Translations under genes and position numbers: made by a program
In this document: positions 45,087 to 53,750 of the stretch, piece by piece
Position numbering within the stretch: position 1 is the first letter of the stretch
Layout of the letters: each line of letters opens with the position of its first letter
The notes under the pieces: model-generated
The model's input: the letters and a program-made list of their open reading frames with translations, nothing else
What the model was told of the DNA's origin: nothing
Database searches by the model: none
Source: Pseudomonas sp. A34-9
Lineage (GTDB): Bacteria; Pseudomonadota; Gammaproteobacteria; Pseudomonadales; Pseudomonadaceae
DNA length: 64,000 nt
Reading direction: 5' to 3'
NCBI RefSeq assembly: GCF_029543085.1
Contig: NZ_CP119967.1
Location: 3,064,501 to 3,128,500, forward strand

Positions 45087-46064
45087 TCAGCCCTGCCAGG
45101 CCGATGGATTCACCAGATTCGCCGGCTTCTCTCCACTCAACGCCGCCAACAGATTCTCCACCGCACACCGCGCCATCGCCTCACGCGTCTCATGCGTCGC
45201 CGAGCCCATGTGCGGCGTCGCCACCACATTATTCAGTTGCAACAGCGGCGAATCATGATTCAGCGGCTCACGCTCAAATACATCCAGCCCCGCCGCACGA
45301 ATTCGCTGATGACGCAGGGCATCAATCATCGCCGCTTCATCAACGACTTTGCCCCGCGAGATGTTGATGAAGATGCTTTGCGGTCGCATCAGCGCAAACT
45401 GCTTAGCGCCGATCAACCCTTCGGTCTGCGCGGTGAGCGGCAAGGTCAGGCAAATGAAATCGGCTTGCTGGAGCAGATCTTCGAGGCTGCGGTAGTGCGC
45501 ATCGAATCGCGCCTCGACCGCCGGTTTGCGCGACTGGCTGTGATAGATCACCGGCATGCCAAAACCGAAATGCCCACGCTGCGCCAGCGCCTCGCCGATG
45601 CGGCCCATGCCGATAATCCCCAGCGTCTTGCCATGCACATCGGTGCCGAAATGCGCCGGGCCGATGTTGCGGCTCCATTGACCGCTGCGCACCATGTTCG
45701 CCAGTTCGACCACACGCCGCGCGGCGGCGAGGATCAGGGCGAAACCGGTGTCGGCGGTGGTTTCGGTGAGCACGTCCGGGGTGTTGCTCAGGAGGATCTG
45801 GCGTTGGTTCAGGTAATCGATGTCGTAGTTGTCGACGCCCACCGAAACACTGGCAATCGCTTCGAGTTGCGGCGCCAGATCGAGCAGCGCGGCATCCAGT
45901 TTCAGGCTGGCGCCGAGCAAACCGTGAGCGCGGGGCAGGGCGTCGCGCAGTTGCATGAGGCCGTCGGCGTCGAGGCTATTGATCAGCGTCACCTCGCACT
46001 GTTCCTGCAACCGCGCCATCAGCGCGGGCGAAAGTTTCTTGTACAACACAACCTGCTTTTTCAT
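45087..46064 (-). CDS. kguD: 2-ketogluconate-6-phosphate reductase KguD
   Basis: A 325-residue D-2-hydroxyacid dehydrogenase. NAD(P) motif GIIGMGRIGEALAQRG, catalytic Arg in INISRGKVVDE, Glu in GLDVFEREPL and His in TPHMGSATHET. In the kgu pathway it reduces 2-keto-6-phosphogluconate to 6-phosphogluconate, feeding the Entner-Doudoroff route. It is last of the operon kguE-kguK-kguT-kguD, twelve bases after kguT, in the order known from P. aeruginosa. The ribosome site is weak, which suits coupled translation. Confidence 0.92.
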   Translation of the reverse strand: MKKQVVLYKKLSPALMARLQEQCEVTLINSLDADGLMQLRDALPRAHGLLGASLKLDAALLDLAPQLEAIASVSVGVDNYDIDYLNQRQILLSNTPDVLTETTADTGFALILAAARRVVELANMVRSGQWSRNIGPAHFGTDVHGKTLGIIGMGRIGEALAQRGHFGFGMPVIYHSQSRKPAVEARFDAHYRSLEDLLQQADFICLTLPLTAQTEGLIGAKQFALMRPQSIFINISRGKVVDEAAMIDALRHQRIRAAGLDVFEREPLNHDSPLLQLNNVVATPHMGSATHETREAMARCAVENLLAALSGEKPANLVNPSAWQG

Positions 46065-46076
46065 GGGAAAGTCTCT

Positions 46077-47375
46077 TCAGGAATGCGCTGGCACGGCACG
46101 CGTGGCAACGGCTTTGGCGACGACGCGATCACTGGCGCCGGGCTTGAGAAAAATCGTCAGCACCACCGACAGCAGCAACGCGCCGCTCATCAGCAGATAC
46201 GAAGCGCCAGGCGAACCGGTGGAGCTGTTCAGGTAACCGACCAGGTACGAGCCGCCGAACGAACCGAGCGCGCCCATGCTGTTGATCAGCGCCATGGCGC
46301 CACCGGCAACGTTGGCCGGAAGAATCTCCGGGACGATGGCAAAGAACGGCCCGTAAGGCGCGTACATGCAGGCGCCGGCAATCACCAGCAGCGTGTACGA
46401 CCACCAGAAATGCTCGGCGCCCAGTGCGTAGGAGCCGTAAAACGCAATCGAGGCGATCAGCAGTGGCGGCCAGACAAAGCGTTTGCGCTTCTGCAGTTTG
46501 TCCGACCCCCACGACACCACGAGCATGCCGATCACCGCCGCCAGATACGGCAGCGCCGACAACCAACCGGCCTCGATCATGTCCATTTGTGCGCCGGCCT
46601 TGAGGATCGACGGCAGCCACAGCACAAAGCCGTAAACGCCGATGCTCCAGCAGAAAAACTGCAGCGCGAGAATGATCACCTTCGGCGAACGGAAGGCCTC
46701 GGCGTAATTCTTCACCGCTTTGATGCCGACCTGTTCGGCGGCCAATGCGCTTTCCAGATCCTGCTTTTCCTGATCAGAGAGCCACTTGGCCTGAGCCGGA
46801 CGATCATCGGCCAGACGCCACCAGATAAACGCCCACAGCACCGCCGGCAAGCCTTCGATGATGAACATCCAGCGCCAGCTGAAATGCTGCACCAGATAAC
46901 CCGAAACCACTGACATCCACAGCATCGTCACCGGGTTGCCGAGGATCAGAAACGTGTTGGCCCGCGAGCGTTCGGCACGGGTGAACCAATGGCACAGATA
47001 GACCAGCATCGCCGGCATCACCGCCGCTTCGACCACGCCGAGCATGAAGCGGATGACGATCAGCCAATAGGCGTTGGAGACCACGCCGGTCAACGTCGCG
47101 AGGCCACCCCAGAGGATCAGGCTGACGAAAATCAGCTTCTTCACGCTGTGTTTTTGCGCGTACATCGCGCCCGGCACCTGGAAGAAAAAGTAACCGAGAA
47201 AGAACAGCGCGCCGAGCAGCGACGACAGGCCCGGGGTGATCATCAGGTCGGCGGCCATGCCCGAGGCGGCAGCGAAGCCGTAATTGGCGCGATCGAGATA
47301 CGCCAGGCTGTAGGTGATGAATACGATCGGCATGATGTACCACCAGCGGCGGGTGGCGAGGGTTGCGGTTTTCAT
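46077..47375 (-). CDS. kguT: 2-ketogluconate MFS transporter KguT
   Basis: A 432-residue, twelve-helix MFS protein of the ACS family: IMPIVFITYSLAYLDRANYG, FFLGYFFFQVPGAMYAQKHS and MLGVVEAAVMPAMLVYLCHW. The start is ATG 47375 with AGGAG nine bases upstream. Its place in the kgu operon assigns 2-ketogluconate as the substrate. Between kguK and kguT an 81-base spacer is mostly family B repeat, which is unusual inside an operon. Confidence 0.92.
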   Translation of the reverse strand: MKTATLATRRWWYIMPIVFITYSLAYLDRANYGFAAASGMAADLMITPGLSSLLGALFFLGYFFFQVPGAMYAQKHSVKKLIFVSLILWGGLATLTGVVSNAYWLIVIRFMLGVVEAAVMPAMLVYLCHWFTRAERSRANTFLILGNPVTMLWMSVVSGYLVQHFSWRWMFIIEGLPAVLWAFIWWRLADDRPAQAKWLSDQEKQDLESALAAEQVGIKAVKNYAEAFRSPKVIILALQFFCWSIGVYGFVLWLPSILKAGAQMDMIEAGWLSALPYLAAVIGMLVVSWGSDKLQKRKRFVWPPLLIASIAFYGSYALGAEHFWWSYTLLVIAGACMYAPYGPFFAIVPEILPANVAGGAMALINSMGALGSFGGSYLVGYLNSSTGSPGASYLLMSGALLLSVVLTIFLKPGASDRVVAKAVATRAVPAHS

Positions 47376-47427
47376 GGGTCTTGCTCCTGAGCTTGTTGTT
47401 TTTGTCGCAGCAGGTTCAAACAACTTC

Positions 47428-47530
47428 TCGTCCCCACGCTGTGCGTGGGAACGCCTCTAAGGACGCTCCGCGTCCTCTGTGACGCGGAGCGTCACGGTAT
47501 GCATTCCCAGGCTGGAGCGTGGGAACGATC
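47428..47530. repeat. Family B repeat overlapping the 3' end of kguK
   Basis: CGTCCCCACGCTGTGCGTGG and CCAGGCTGGAGCGTGGGAAC flank inner arms GGACGCTCCGCGTCC and GACGCGGAGCGTC. On the minus strand the element runs through the last 20-odd codons and stop of kguK and then fills the kguK-kguT gap. Confidence 0.8.
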
Positions 47531-48455
47531 GATCAAGTTCCGCCCGGGTCGGCAAACCCTCCATATCCCCGCGACTCTGCACCGCGCGACTGCCAATCCA
47601 GTTCGCCCGCTGCACCGCCTCGGCAAAACCCTGATGCTCCAGCAGGGCGCTGATCATCCCCACCGCAAAGCCATCACCGGCGCCGACCGTATCGACGACA
47701 TTGGCCACCGGCACGCCAGCGACAAACCCCTGATCCAGCTGGGTGCGGTAATAGGCACCCTGCGGGCCAAGTTTGATCGCCACGGCTTCGGCACCTTGGT
47801 CGAGATAGAACGCGGCAATGTCCGCCGGGTCTTCGAAACCGGTCAGCAAACGGCCTTCGCTCAAACCCGGCAGCACCCAATGGGCAAGGGCGGCGAGGCG
47901 GTTGATCTCGCGGATCATCTCGCGCTCGCTGGCCCACAGGCTCGGACGCAGATTGGGATCGAACGACACGCTACGGCCGGCGTTGCGCATACGCGTCATC
48001 AATTCGAAAGACATCTCCCGCGCCGACGCGGACAACGCCGGCGGAATGCCGGTGGCGTGCAGGTGCCGCGCGCTCAGCAGGTTTGGGGAAATCGACTGCG
48101 GCGACAAATGACTGGCCGCCGAACCGCGCCGGAAGTACTCGACCTGCGGGTCGCTGCCATCGTCATTGCGCGATTTGAACTGGAAACCGGTCGGATGCTG
48201 CTTATCGACTTCGACATGGCTGCAATCCAGGCCTTCGTTGATCAAGGTCTCGACCACAAAGCGCCCGAGCGAATCATTGCCGACCCGGCTCAGCCACGCG
48301 ACGTTGAAGCCCAGCCGCGATAGCCCGATCGCGACATTGCTGTCGGCTCCGGCAATGCGCTTGTGAAAGTGTTCGACCGCGGCCAGATCGCCAGTCTGCT
48401 CAGCGACCAGCATCGCCATGGTTTCGCCGAACGAGAGAATATCGATCTCAGACAT
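47457..48455 (-). CDS. kguK: 2-ketogluconate kinase KguK with repeat-encoded tail
   Basis: A 332-residue PfkB-family sugar kinase phosphorylating 2-ketogluconate. Motifs: ILSFGETMAMLVAEQTGDLA, GGADSN-like AGADSNVAIGLSRLGF, and the PfkB signature DTVGAGDGFAVGMISALL with the catalytic Asp. ATG 48455 has GGAG seven bases before it and overlaps the kguE stop by eight bases (ATGTCTGA), so the two are coupled. After about GLPTRAELD the frame enters the family B repeat and ends RSFPRSSLGMHTVTLRVTED then AERP, a tail with no role in the fold. Confidence 0.92.
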   Translation of the reverse strand: MSEIDILSFGETMAMLVAEQTGDLAAVEHFHKRIAGADSNVAIGLSRLGFNVAWLSRVGNDSLGRFVVETLINEGLDCSHVEVDKQHPTGFQFKSRNDDGSDPQVEYFRRGSAASHLSPQSISPNLLSARHLHATGIPPALSASAREMSFELMTRMRNAGRSVSFDPNLRPSLWASEREMIREINRLAALAHWVLPGLSEGRLLTGFEDPADIAAFYLDQGAEAVAIKLGPQGAYYRTQLDQGFVAGVPVANVVDTVGAGDGFAVGMISALLEHQGFAEAVQRANWIGSRAVQSRGDMEGLPTRAELDRSFPRSSLGMHTVTLRVTEDAERP

Positions 48456-49230
48456 GAGCAGGCTCCAGACGGGATTGGCCGAGGCGGGCGAGGGCGGCGA
48501 CATGCTCGGTGGTCAGTTGCACCAGATCCTCGCCTTGCAACGGATATTCGGCGGCGCGCATAACGCCTTGGGCCATATGCCGCAGCAGTTGTTCCCACAG
48601 ATGCAGGTCACTGACGGCGGGGGGCACCGCCACCAGTTTGCCGTCGGGGCGACGGGCCACGGCTTTGCAGTGCACATAGCCGACATGCCGGCCGAGCAGA
48701 CGGGCAGCGCTGGTGGCGGACTGGTCCTGCCACTGCCAGTTGCCGATGTCGAAGGTCATCCGGATCGGCAGATTGTGCTGCTCAACGGCAGCGAAGAAGC
48801 GCTGAAACGGTTCGATGCGTCCGCCGTGCAAGGTCTGGTCGTTTTCCACCAGCAGTTGCACCGGACTGTGCTTCAAACGTTCGGCCAAAGCCTGCAGATC
48901 ATTGGTGTCGGTGAAGTAGCCGAGAGAAACCTTGAGCCATTTTGAGCCGAACGCTTCGGCCTGTTGCAGCGCGGTAATCAACTCGGGATTGGGCTGCGCC
49001 TGACCAGCCAGCCACAGTTCGGTGGGGGAGGAATAGATGCTTTGCAGGCCCTGTGCCTGGGTGGCCTGAGCCAGTTGCGCTGGGTCTTCGCGCGTCAGCA
49101 ACTCTTCGCGCCACTCGATGCGATTGGCCCCGGCCGCAGCCAGAACATCGATGAAAGCATCCTGCCCACGCTGGCGCACAAGCTCGGCGCCGTAGCTGGA
49201 CAGACTGATGGAAACGGCGGGTTTATTCAT
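48448..49230 (-). CDS. kguE: KguE, TIM-barrel epimerase-like protein of 2-ketogluconate use
   Basis: A 260-residue xylose-isomerase-like TIM barrel (MNKPAVSISLSSYGAELVRQ, IEWREELLTRED, LLVENDQTLHGG, MTFDIGNWQWQ). Metal-binding type Glu, Asp and His residues are at those motifs. KguE is the first gene of the operon and is described as an epimerase-like protein; the exact reaction is unclear. The start is ATG 49230. A perfect PtxS palindrome lies 13 bases upstream of the start, so it is the operator of the whole operon. Confidence 0.9.
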   Translation of the reverse strand: MNKPAVSISLSSYGAELVRQRGQDAFIDVLAAAGANRIEWREELLTREDPAQLAQATQAQGLQSIYSSPTELWLAGQAQPNPELITALQQAEAFGSKWLKVSLGYFTDTNDLQALAERLKHSPVQLLVENDQTLHGGRIEPFQRFFAAVEQHNLPIRMTFDIGNWQWQDQSATSAARLLGRHVGYVHCKAVARRPDGKLVAVPPAVSDLHLWEQLLRHMAQGVMRAAEYPLQGEDLVQLTTEHVAALARLGQSRLEPAHV

Positions 49231-49243
49231 TGTTATTGACCTC

Positions 49244-49257
49244 TGAAACCGGTTTCA
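49244..49257. promoter_or_regulatory. PtxS operator before kguE
   Basis: TGAAACCGGTTTCA, a perfect 14-base palindrome, identical to the PtxS site known in Pseudomonas. It lies between the kguE start and the family C repeat. PtxS is expected to release it on binding 2-ketogluconate. Confidence 0.92.
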
Positions 49258-49302
49258 TTTTTGTTCAAAAAAATATCAGGTGTTTTTGTGTTGTTCTTTC
49301 GG

Positions 49303-49393
49303 GCGCCTTCGCGAGCAGGTCGAATCGTCGCACCGTCGCTCCCACATTTGGAACGCGGTCACCTGTGGGAGCGAGCCTGCTCGCGAAGGCGTC
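49303..49393. repeat. Family C inverted-repeat pair between ptxS and kguE
   Basis: GCCTTCGCGAGCAGGTCGAA and GCGAGCCTGCTCGCGAAGGC with a GTCGCTCCCACATTTGGAAC middle. It fills most of the gap between the ptxS stop (49397) and the PtxS box, and being hairpin-forming it may separate the two transcripts. Confidence 0.8.
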
Positions 49394-49396
49394 AGA

Positions 49397-50425
49397 TCAA
49401 GCACTACCAACCTCACGGGTTGACCCACGCTCAACCAGCACCGGCGCAAAATCCACCACCCGCGCCACCTCATCATCCCCACGCAAGCGCTTGAGCAAAC
49501 ACTCAAACGCCCGCGCGCCAATCTCCTGCGTCGGCTGAGCCAGCGCGGTAATCCCGCTGCCCACCAACGGATACCAATCCAGATCATCCAGAGCGATCAG
49601 CCCGACATCCTCAAACAGCCGACAGCCGATTTCGCGCAACGCTGTAGTCGCTGCCAGCGCCGCCACGCCGTTGGCGCAAAACAGTGCCTTCGGACCATTC
49701 GTAGCGTTGTTTAAAAAAGTCTGAAGATGAGTGGCGAGTTCCACGCCCGTTTCAACAACGGCGCCCGCCAACCCGGAACGCTGAGCCACCTGCGCTTGAA
49801 AACTGCTGACCCGCTCGATCCGCGAACTGGTGCCGTCATACGGCTCGGTCACCAGCAGCACATTGCGATAGCCACGTTGTTCAAGATGGGCCAGCGCCAT
49901 CTCCACCGCTTGCGGGTTGTTCAAGCCAATCATGTCGCTGTCGAGCCCATCGACCTTGCGATCGACCAGCACCAGGGGCATCTCGCGGTGCAATTCATGC
50001 AACTCGTCACGGTGGTGGCCCAAGGTGTTCACGATCAACCCTTCGATGTTGTACGAACGCAACAGGGCCAGATGCTGGCGCTCCTGCTCGTCATCGCGGT
50101 CGGTGTTGCACACCACCAGGCTGTAGCCGTGCGCACGGCAGGCGGTCTCCACCCCGTGCATCACGGCAATTGAATAAGGGTTACGGATATCGGCTACCAG
50201 CATGCCGATCAGGCGAGTGCGCCCGCGTTTCAGGCCGCGAGCCATCTGGTTAGGTCGGTACCCGAGCTCGGCGATGGCGTGCTCGATGCGCTGAGCGATG
50301 GCATCGGAGAGCAGGGCGCGGTCATCGCCGATGAAGCGCGAGACGCTGGCCTTGGACACGCCGGCGCGCTCGGCGACGTCGAGCATGGTTACACGGCTGC
50401 GTTGGGCGGTGGAGAAGTCGGTCAT
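49397..50425 (-). CDS. ptxS: LacI-family regulator PtxS
   Basis: A 342-residue repressor. HTH near the N-terminus: VTMLDVAERAGVSKASVSRF, hinge and effector domain from about residue 70 (RLIGMLVADIRNPYSIAVMH). It represses kgu and its own gene and responds to 2-ketogluconate; both its known 14-base sites are in this window (49244 and 50467). The start is ATG 50425. It is upstream of kguE on the same strand, separated by a repeat. Confidence 0.95.
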   Translation of the reverse strand: MTDFSTAQRSRVTMLDVAERAGVSKASVSRFIGDDRALLSDAIAQRIEHAIAELGYRPNQMARGLKRGRTRLIGMLVADIRNPYSIAVMHGVETACRAHGYSLVVCNTDRDDEQERQHLALLRSYNIEGLIVNTLGHHRDELHELHREMPLVLVDRKVDGLDSDMIGLNNPQAVEMALAHLEQRGYRNVLLVTEPYDGTSSRIERVSSFQAQVAQRSGLAGAVVETGVELATHLQTFLNNATNGPKALFCANGVAALAATTALREIGCRLFEDVGLIALDDLDWYPLVGSGITALAQPTQEIGARAFECLLKRLRGDDEVARVVDFAPVLVERGSTREVGSA

Positions 50426-50466
50426 GGCGTGGATTTCTTATTGTTGGATGCTACAGCGTAAGTTTC

Positions 50467-50480
50467 TGAAACCGGTTTCA
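50467..50480. promoter_or_regulatory. PtxS operator before ptxS
   Basis: TGAAACCGGTTTCA, identical to the kguE operator, 42 bases upstream of the ptxS start; fits autorepression. Confidence 0.92.
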
Positions 50481-50670
50481 GGAAACATCAATCGGCCTGT
50501 CTTCGTCAAGGACCATTTGACTTGGCGATGGGCAATGGCCCGCTTAAAACCGACGAGCGGTATCTTTACCTGTCAGATCTGACAGTAGGCAAGTGCCGTA
50601 TCTCGGCGCTTAATTCCCCCATAAGCAAGACCAACCTTTCGAGTAATTTAAGTGATCTGGCGAGTACATT

Positions 50671-53508
50671 ATGACGGCGAAGAAAGCGACCGCACGAAGT
50701 ATAGGGATTCTAGCGAGCCCACTATCGGTGGAGGGTATTGATGATAGTGATCTCGACGGATATGTGCCGCGCAACATTTTACTTAATGGTACTCGAATCA
50801 TTATTCCTTACTGGCCCGATCCGCATCCAATGGACGAACTTTGGGTTGACCTGAGTCAGGGTGGCGATGATAAAAGGCTTCACAAGGATTGTTACAGTCC
50901 ACCACAACCATCTTACCTGTATGTTGATTTGACGCCCGCGGACCTGGCAACTGATGGCGTCGCGTTTTTGTCCTACCAGATTTGGAAGGGGGGCGGGGGC
51001 AATTCTGATCCATCACCTAAAAGAAAGTTGACGATAGATCACGCGCCCACTGTTGTTCTGGATGAACCTACATTTCCCCATGCGACGATTTGGGGTTATT
51101 TGAATAACAAAACAGTACCGTCGTTGACTTCGGGAGCAACTGTTTTAATACCTACAGCCAATGGTCCCGCGAAAGTTGGTGATAAAGCCAAACTATATTG
51201 GCAAGGGTATTCAAGTTTGAATGGAAGCGGTCCACCGGTGTCGGACACTTATGGTGACTGGGAAATAACGCTGGAACCGAAACATATGACCGGACATTGG
51301 CTGCTTGCTGTTCCATTTGAGCCTAATATTCGGCCACTTATTGATAATGACTCGGCTATTACCTACTGGCAGTTGTTTAAAGATGGGCGATTGTTCGGTG
51401 AGTCGCAAAGAGGTTTGGTAAAAATAGACAGGGTAACACCTGGCGAAAGCGGCCCTTTCGGCCTCAGTACACAAGGAGATGGAAAAATGGCTATAAAAAT
51501 CGTACCAAGAACTCCAAGACCTGACTCCAACGGTGTCAAGAACGTTGATCCCTTGGCTGATGTTGCGATAGATACACTTGCAGATGGTTTGATCGCTAAA
51601 AGCGTGCTGGATACCGGATTTGTGACGATAAACTTTACCCGCACTGCAGAAGAGTTCAACGAGGATGAACTGGAACTGGAATACGGTGTTAAGGGCCAGA
51701 CACTGACCTTGTGGGATCAAAAAATTTTACTGGGCGACGTTTCTTCCCGGCCGGTAGGGATTATACCAATCCGGTTGCCAGCCAGCTTGTTTCCAGAGCG
51801 CCCAACACCCGCAGAACCGACCACTTATGAAGTCATGTTTCAACTTTACAAAGAGGGGGGTGGTGTTAATGAGCCCTCCAATGTACTGGAGTTTGTTGTC
51901 GACCAGACTGCACCGTTTGGTTCAAAAAGATCAGACGCTAATGGCAATGCCATCATCACGCTCGCCGTACCAACGCCAACCCCCGTATTCGTTAATACAC
52001 CCTCGGATGCACAACGCACAATTAACGAAGCCTGGTTGGCGGCCCCGGCAAACGCCAACCTGAATTTCACCGTGAACGTAGGTTATCCGCTACGTCGATT
52101 GGACGATAATCTGCGCGCCTCGTTGATTTCTGGCACGAAGCGGGTTGAGGTGTGGAATGCTGCAGTGCCGGCCACCGGCGCATTTACTGTCGCCAACACC
52201 GTGTTACGCCAATTTCCAAATGGCCGCCTCAAAATTCAGTATCAATGGACAGATTTACCTGGCAACGACAGTCGGGAGTCTGCCGCAAGTGACGTGCTGA
52301 CACTGGCATTGGCACAACCCCCAGTTTCAACAAAAGGTCCTCTGGTACCGAAAACCGATCCGAACTATACCACGGCACTTTATCTGGACGATTTTGCTGG
52401 CGGTATAACCGCTATCGTGGAAAGCGCATTCATCACGAACGCAGAGCCGGGTGATAATATTTTTATTACCATTGAAGATGCCACTGACGCGACTAACTAT
52501 GTAAGTCTTACCGCCCAGCCGTGGGTGGCTAATACCAATTTAACGTTTAACCTGACATACACGGATCTCTCCACAATATTTAACGATGCCGATGCGCCTA
52601 AAATGGCCAATATCTGGTATGAGATCGTTCGAACTGGTATTCCAAACGCTGAATCTCCGGTTCAACTCATCACCTTGGCGTTCGACCATGCGGGACCAAC
52701 AAATCCGGATCTTCCAGATCTTACCAATCGAGACATGGTGTTGCCTGTAGTGACAGGTGCTTCGAACACGCCTAATGACTTGCGACCTGGTGACAGAAAC
52801 AGTCAGGGTAAATTTAAAGTTACCCTTGCGCTAGGTCAGCCTCCTATCACTTCGGCCGAGGTGGCGAAGTGTTATATTAATGGTCAGCTTATAGATGAGT
52901 TTAATCCGTTTGTAGATGTGGACGAGTTTGAAGTTAATATTTCCGCAGATATCATATCCAGGTTGCCCGTTGGGTCGGTAAATGCTTACTGGACTATTCA
53001 AAAAGCTGGTGTTGATAAAAACGTAATTAACTCCCGTAACCAACCTGTGGCAGTTGCCGGTGCGGCCATACCTTTACCTTTACCTACAATCCGGATCCGC
53101 AATCCGGAATTGCGTGATTACATTGAATGTTGGGGCATGATCAGTCCAACCAGTAATATGGTTCTAGGCTTGCACATTCAAAAAGACCCGCTTTTACCCC
53201 CAGGTAAAACGATTACAGCCCATTTCGCAGCTTACTCGGACCCGTTAGGCAAGGATCTGATTGATAATACTGAGGACTCTAGAGACTATGTCATCAAAGA
53301 CGCGGGTCTTCCTGATGTCGCGCCAGTGGCCAGTGCTGCGATTTTCAAATTGGCGCAACCTGTCAGGGGAGCAATAGCCTATGGCAAATATTGGTACACG
53401 ACCGACATCAATGGACAGCAATCGTCTGTACCAGTCATCAAACGGATCGACAATATCAGTAACAATTTTAACTATTGCGATTTGACACCTGCTCCGGTTG
53501 CACCTTAA
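50671..53508 (+). CDS. Large protein with seven repeated beta-type modules, unknown function (945 aa)
   Basis: I recognise no family. By eye the protein is built of seven units of about 125-160 residues. Each ends in a similar stretch: an aromatic or basic run such as FLSYQIWKGGGG, TYWQLFKDGR, MFQLYKEGGG, IQYQWTDLPG, IWYEIVRTGI, AYWTIQKAG, GKYWYTTDIN, then a Ser-containing loop and an LxID/FVVD/LAFD-type strand. Unit ends fall near residues 125, 255, 415, 550, 675, 800 and 930. The units look like Ig-like beta sandwiches. There is no signal peptide, no membrane segment and few cysteines. The DNA is visibly AT-richer than its neighbours. The ribosome site is weak. An autotransporter gene follows 242 bases downstream on the same strand. 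Adhesion, phage-tail-like or toxin-carrier roles are all possible; none is shown. Confidence 0.85.
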   Translation: MTAKKATARSIGILASPLSVEGIDDSDLDGYVPRNILLNGTRIIIPYWPDPHPMDELWVDLSQGGDDKRLHKDCYSPPQPSYLYVDLTPADLATDGVAFLSYQIWKGGGGNSDPSPKRKLTIDHAPTVVLDEPTFPHATIWGYLNNKTVPSLTSGATVLIPTANGPAKVGDKAKLYWQGYSSLNGSGPPVSDTYGDWEITLEPKHMTGHWLLAVPFEPNIRPLIDNDSAITYWQLFKDGRLFGESQRGLVKIDRVTPGESGPFGLSTQGDGKMAIKIVPRTPRPDSNGVKNVDPLADVAIDTLADGLIAKSVLDTGFVTINFTRTAEEFNEDELELEYGVKGQTLTLWDQKILLGDVSSRPVGIIPIRLPASLFPERPTPAEPTTYEVMFQLYKEGGGVNEPSNVLEFVVDQTAPFGSKRSDANGNAIITLAVPTPTPVFVNTPSDAQRTINEAWLAAPANANLNFTVNVGYPLRRLDDNLRASLISGTKRVEVWNAAVPATGAFTVANTVLRQFPNGRLKIQYQWTDLPGNDSRESAASDVLTLALAQPPVSTKGPLVPKTDPNYTTALYLDDFAGGITAIVESAFITNAEPGDNIFITIEDATDATNYVSLTAQPWVANTNLTFNLTYTDLSTIFNDADAPKMANIWYEIVRTGIPNAESPVQLITLAFDHAGPTNPDLPDLTNRDMVLPVVTGASNTPNDLRPGDRNSQGKFKVTLALGQPPITSAEVAKCYINGQLIDEFNPFVDVDEFEVNISADIISRLPVGSVNAYWTIQKAGVDKNVINSRNQPVAVAGAAIPLPLPTIRIRNPELRDYIECWGMISPTSNMVLGLHIQKDPLLPPGKTITAHFAAYSDPLGKDLIDNTEDSRDYVIKDAGLPDVAPVASAAIFKLAQPVRGAIAYGKYWYTTDINGQQSSVPVIKRIDNISNNFNYCDLTPAPVAP

Positions 53509-53532
53509 TTGGTGCATTAGCTAATCGGTGTT

Positions 53533-53560
53533 GCGAGAGAAACATGGAAGTTTCTTTCGC
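53533..53560. terminator. Stem-loop after the 945-residue gene, possible terminator
   Basis: GCGAGAGAAAC pairs with GTTTCTTTCGC (one mismatch) around a short loop, 25 bases after the stop. There is no T run directly after it, so termination is uncertain. Confidence 0.35.
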
Positions 53561-53750
53561 GATTATCGGCATTAACAATAAGGGAGCAGTGAGGGTGCTA
53601 CAGCCGACGAGGATAATTCCTCTTTCATTACGGACTATTCCTACATAAAAGTCTCGACTTTCTTATTAAGGTGTCGAACGTTTTTTTGGTGGGAGCTTTC
53701 AATACTGCCAAAAAGCAATGTCAGTAGTTGTGCAGTTTAAGGGGGTCCCC

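Noticed and set aside
44898..46913. 671-codon plus-strand open frame over kguD and kguT
   Set aside because: Antisense to two well-supported genes, with the same low-complexity H/R/Q composition as other shadows.
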